This document shows positions 7,262 through 9,057 of a DNA stretch of 9,057 bases, one piece after another (within the stretch, counting starts at the first letter, position 1; every line of letters begins with the position of its first letter). Location of the stretch: NCBI GenBank assembly GCA_018712125.1, contig DVHM01000042.1, positions 1 to 9,057 on the forward strand, read 5' to 3'. The notes below the pieces were generated by a model. The model was not told the DNA's origin and did not search any database. It saw only the letters and a list, made by a program, of their open reading frames with translations. The DNA is from Pullilachnospira_A gallistercoris (lineage in GTDB: Bacteria; Bacillota; Clostridia; Lachnospirales; Lachnospiraceae). A program made the position numbers and the translations under genes.

Positions 7262-7465
7262 CTAGTTGGTCAGCGGAAATCCCAGCAGCTGACTCAGCAG
7301 CCAGAGGACACCGGCCACCGTTATCAGCGCCAGCAGCATAATGAGATAGTAGAACTCTCTGTGTTCCTTTCCCCACTTGCTTCGGGTTATCAGCAGAAAA
7401 AGCCCCAGCCCGATGGCGATGGCCACAACATTTGCCAAAATTACTCTCCAATCTGTCCAATCCAT
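7262..7465 (-). CDS. Small two-helix membrane protein of unknown function
   Basis: This 67-residue protein has two hydrophobic segments, about 8-26 (VILANVVAIAIGLGLFLLI) and about 39-63. They are joined by a basic loop TRSKWGKEHRE (27-37), which would place the loop in the cytoplasm under the positive-inside rule. The start ATG is 8 nt after a GAGG ribosome binding site. It begins 31 nt after the hisC stop, and the Cys-rich gene follows after 15 nt, so all three are probably on one transcript. I do not recognise the family. The good ribosome binding site, operon position and clear two-helix pattern support a real gene. Confidence 0.78.
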   Translation of the reverse strand: MDWTDWRVILANVVAIAIGLGLFLLITRSKWGKEHREFYYLIMLLALITVAGVLWLLSQLLGFPLTN

Positions 7466-7496
7466 TCTTCTTTCCTCTTTCTATGTATTTGCGGCG

Positions 7497-8561
7497 CTAA
7501 CCGCGCGCTGCAACCAGTCTCTCCAGAAGAGAGATCAGCCGTTCCATCTCCCCGCGGGTACCAATGGTTATCCGCAGATAATTGTCGATTCTCGGTTTCG
7601 GGAAATAGCGCACCAGCACTTTCTCCCGCTTTAACGCCTCGAACAGCTCCCGGCCGGGGACCCGCTCATGAGCGGCAAAGATAAAATTCGCCGACGAATC
7701 CGGGAAGGAAAATCCCAGTTCCCACAGCCGCCCCTTTGTCCACTCCCTGGTCCCAACAATCTTTGCCAGCGTCTTTCGGAAATAAGCATCGTCGGAAATG
7801 GATGCTTTTCCCAGAGCGATGGTCACTCGATCCATGGTGTAGGAGTTGTAGGAATATTTCACGTCGTTCAGATAAGCGATCAGCCTGGGATTGCCCAGAG
7901 CATAACCGATCCGGCTCCCGGCCATGGACCGGGACTTGGAAAAGGTGCGCACCACCAGAAGATTGTCATATTTTCCGATCAAAGGCAGCACGGACTCGGC
8001 TCCGAAATCCACATAGGCCTCATCCACAATGACCACAGATTCCGGATTGGCCGCCACGATTTTCTCCATGGTCTCTCTGCTCTCTGCCAATCCGGTGGGC
8101 GCGTTGGGATTGGGAATGACGATTCCCCCATTCTTGCCGCAATAATCCTGCACCCGGATATGAAAATTCTGATCCAGCGGACAGGTCTCGTAGGAAATGC
8201 CGAAAAGTCCTGCCCACACATCGTAAAAGGAATAGGTAATATCCGGGAACAGAATCGGTTTCTCACCCTGAAAGAAAGTCATGAAACTCATGGCCAGCAC
8301 ATCGTCGGAACCCACTCCGACAAACACCTGCTCCCTGCCTACACGATGATAATCCGCGATGGCCTCCGTCAGGTCCGTCGCCGCAGGATCCGGGTAGAGG
8401 CGCAGTTCTGACGCCTTTGCCCCCTCCAGAGCCCGCTGCACTGCGGGAGAAGGGGGGTAGGGGTTCTCGTTGGTATTCAGTTTGATGAACCCGGCCTCCC
8501 TCGGCTGCTCGCCGGGCACATAGGGCGTCACTCTCCGAACGTTTTTCTCCCAAGCGCTCAT
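7497..8561 (-). CDS. hisC: Histidinol-phosphate aminotransferase
   Basis: This 354-residue protein is a class I/II PLP-dependent aminotransferase. Substrate-arm motif LNTNENPYPPSP is at 28-39, PNPNAPTG at 150-157 with Asn153 contacting PLP, IVDEAYVDF at 178-186 with Asp180 pairing the pyridine nitrogen, and the PLP-binding Lys209 is in RTFSKSRSMAGSRIGY (205-220). YLRITIG near 329-335 carries the C-terminal arginine region. HisC converts imidazole-acetol phosphate to histidinol phosphate in histidine biosynthesis; some members also act on aromatic amino acid precursors. The start is ATG at 8561 because AGGAGG (8566-8571) lies just in front of it. A GTG at 8576 in the same frame would place that ribosome binding site inside the coding region. 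No other his genes are visible. The upstream gene ends 11 nt before this start. Confidence 0.94.
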   Translation of the reverse strand: MSAWEKNVRRVTPYVPGEQPREAGFIKLNTNENPYPPSPAVQRALEGAKASELRLYPDPAATDLTEAIADYHRVGREQVFVGVGSDDVLAMSFMTFFQGEKPILFPDITYSFYDVWAGLFGISYETCPLDQNFHIRVQDYCGKNGGIVIPNPNAPTGLAESRETMEKIVAANPESVVIVDEAYVDFGAESVLPLIGKYDNLLVVRTFSKSRSMAGSRIGYALGNPRLIAYLNDVKYSYNSYTMDRVTIALGKASISDDAYFRKTLAKIVGTREWTKGRLWELGFSFPDSSANFIFAAHERVPGRELFEALKREKVLVRYFPKPRIDNYLRITIGTRGEMERLISLLERLVAARG

Positions 8562-8565
8562 AGTC

Positions 8566-8571
8566 CCTCCT
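8566..8571 (-). promoter_or_regulatory. Ribosome binding site that fixes the hisC start
   Basis: A full AGGAGG lies 4 nt before the ATG at 8561 and directly after the TGA (8573-8575) of the upstream gene. It favours the ATG over the in-frame GTG at 8576 and suggests that ribosomes finishing the upstream gene may reinitiate on hisC. Confidence 0.8.
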
Positions 8572-8572
8572 G

Positions 8573-9057
8573 TCACTGGATTCCGAAATCTCTCATTTTT
8601 TGTTTGAGAATATCAAAATAGTTGACTCCGTTGTAATTATTCACATAGGCCTGTGCCGCCTGCGACAGACCGTTGTAAGCATTGCGCGCCTGCTGCACAG
8701 CCCCGGCGTCTCCCGCGCTGTTGATCTGCGATATAACCGCCTCCGCCTGCTGTCTCGCCTGCGCATCTGCCGCGGCCCAGGCCTGTCCCTTCAGCTGATT
8801 GATGGTATTCTCCGCGTCGACCAGCACATTGTAGTTGGTTACCAAAGACTTTGCCTGAGAACTCAGGGCATTGTAATCTGCCCGCACGCCTCCGATATAG
8901 CCCTCCCGTTCCAGGGTCACATTGCCGATGTTGTTGATGCTGGTAATGACCTTATCAGCCGCCTGCTGATTGGGATCCGGCGCCTGCTCGGTTCCGGGAA
9001 GCTCATATACCAGCACCGCATACCCGGCCTCCACATTCTCGAAAATTGTCTTTGCCG
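8573..9057 (-). CDS. C-terminal part of a repeat-containing, probably extracytoplasmic protein (partial)
   Basis: About 160 residues are visible, and the frame is open through the right edge, so the true start lies outside. The GTG at 9034 is not a start, since in-frame codons continue upstream (AKTIFEN before VEAGYAV). The tail holds two related helical units: one at about 8789-8959 (VITSINNIGN ... VRADYNALSSQAKSLVTNYN) and a shorter one at about 8594-8746 (VISQINSAGD ... ARNAYNGLSQAAQAYVNNYN). This pattern of alternating hydrophobic helices rich in Ala, Asn and Gln, ending in LVTNYxxL, is common in modular cell-wall or secreted proteins of clostridia. No cysteine occurs in the visible part, in line with an exported location. 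No sorting signal or membrane anchor is seen at the C-terminus, which ends KMRDFGIQ. The function of the missing N-terminal part cannot be judged. Confidence 0.8.
   Translation of the reverse strand, partial: AKTIFENVEAGYAVLVYELPGTEQAPDPNQQAADKVITSINNIGNVTLEREGYIGGVRADYNALSSQAKSLVTNYNVLVDAENTINQLKGQAWAAADAQARQQAEAVISQINSAGDAGAVQQARNAYNGLSQAAQAYVNNYNGVNYFDILKQKMRDFGIQ
8594..8959 (-). repeat. Two tandem divergent helical repeats within the partial surface protein
   Basis: The protein segments encoded at 8789-8959 and 8594-8746 align over VI(T/S)xIN, then (V/A)RxxYNxLSxxA and VxNYN, with a gap of about four residues in the second. Similarity is clear at the protein level only. Each unit is about 50-57 residues and predicted to be mainly helical. 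Confidence 0.65.

Noticed and set aside
8562..8576. GTG at 8576 as the hisC start
   Set aside because: It would place the AGGAGG sequence inside the coding region and overlap the upstream stop. The ATG at 8561 has the ribosome binding site in the correct place.

Overview
All supported genes in this window lie on the minus strand. The moderately high GC content, strong AGGAGG ribosome binding sites, and protein types (a Csp-like subtilase without a signal peptide, a small Cys-rich clostridial protein, and helical repeats of the kind found on clostridial surface proteins) suggest an anaerobic Firmicute of class Clostridia, most likely a Lachnospiraceae relative. That placement is inferred from gene content, not from a marker gene.

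Reading in the direction of transcription (right to left), there are three groups. Group 1 (9057 to about 6977): the C-terminal part of a protein with two helical repeats, cut by the window edge; hisC (histidinol-phosphate aminotransferase); a 67-residue two-helix membrane protein; and a 63-residue acidic Cys-rich protein. It closes with an intrinsic terminator. The hisC ribosome binding site lies just past the upstream stop codon, so the genes are probably cotranscribed. Group 2 (6918 to 3526): a soluble hybrid histidine kinase with its own receiver domain, followed 9 nt later by an intact Csp-like S8 serine peptidase. No clear promoter or intrinsic terminator was found for this pair.

Group 3 (3449 to the left edge): a good sigma-A type promoter with an extended -10, then trkA and trkH (the regulatory and membrane subunits of a Trk/Ktr-type potassium uptake system), then an aldose 1-epimerase family gene cut by the left edge. 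The promoter sits inside a 106-bp segment bounded by an imperfect 12/13-nt inverted repeat, the main unexplained non-coding signal here.

Most of the window is ordinary core and housekeeping sequence. No rRNA, tRNA, CRISPR, integrase, transposase or phage gene is present. The items most worth a second look are the kinase/peptidase pair, the inverted repeat around the trkA promoter, and the two small genes behind hisC.
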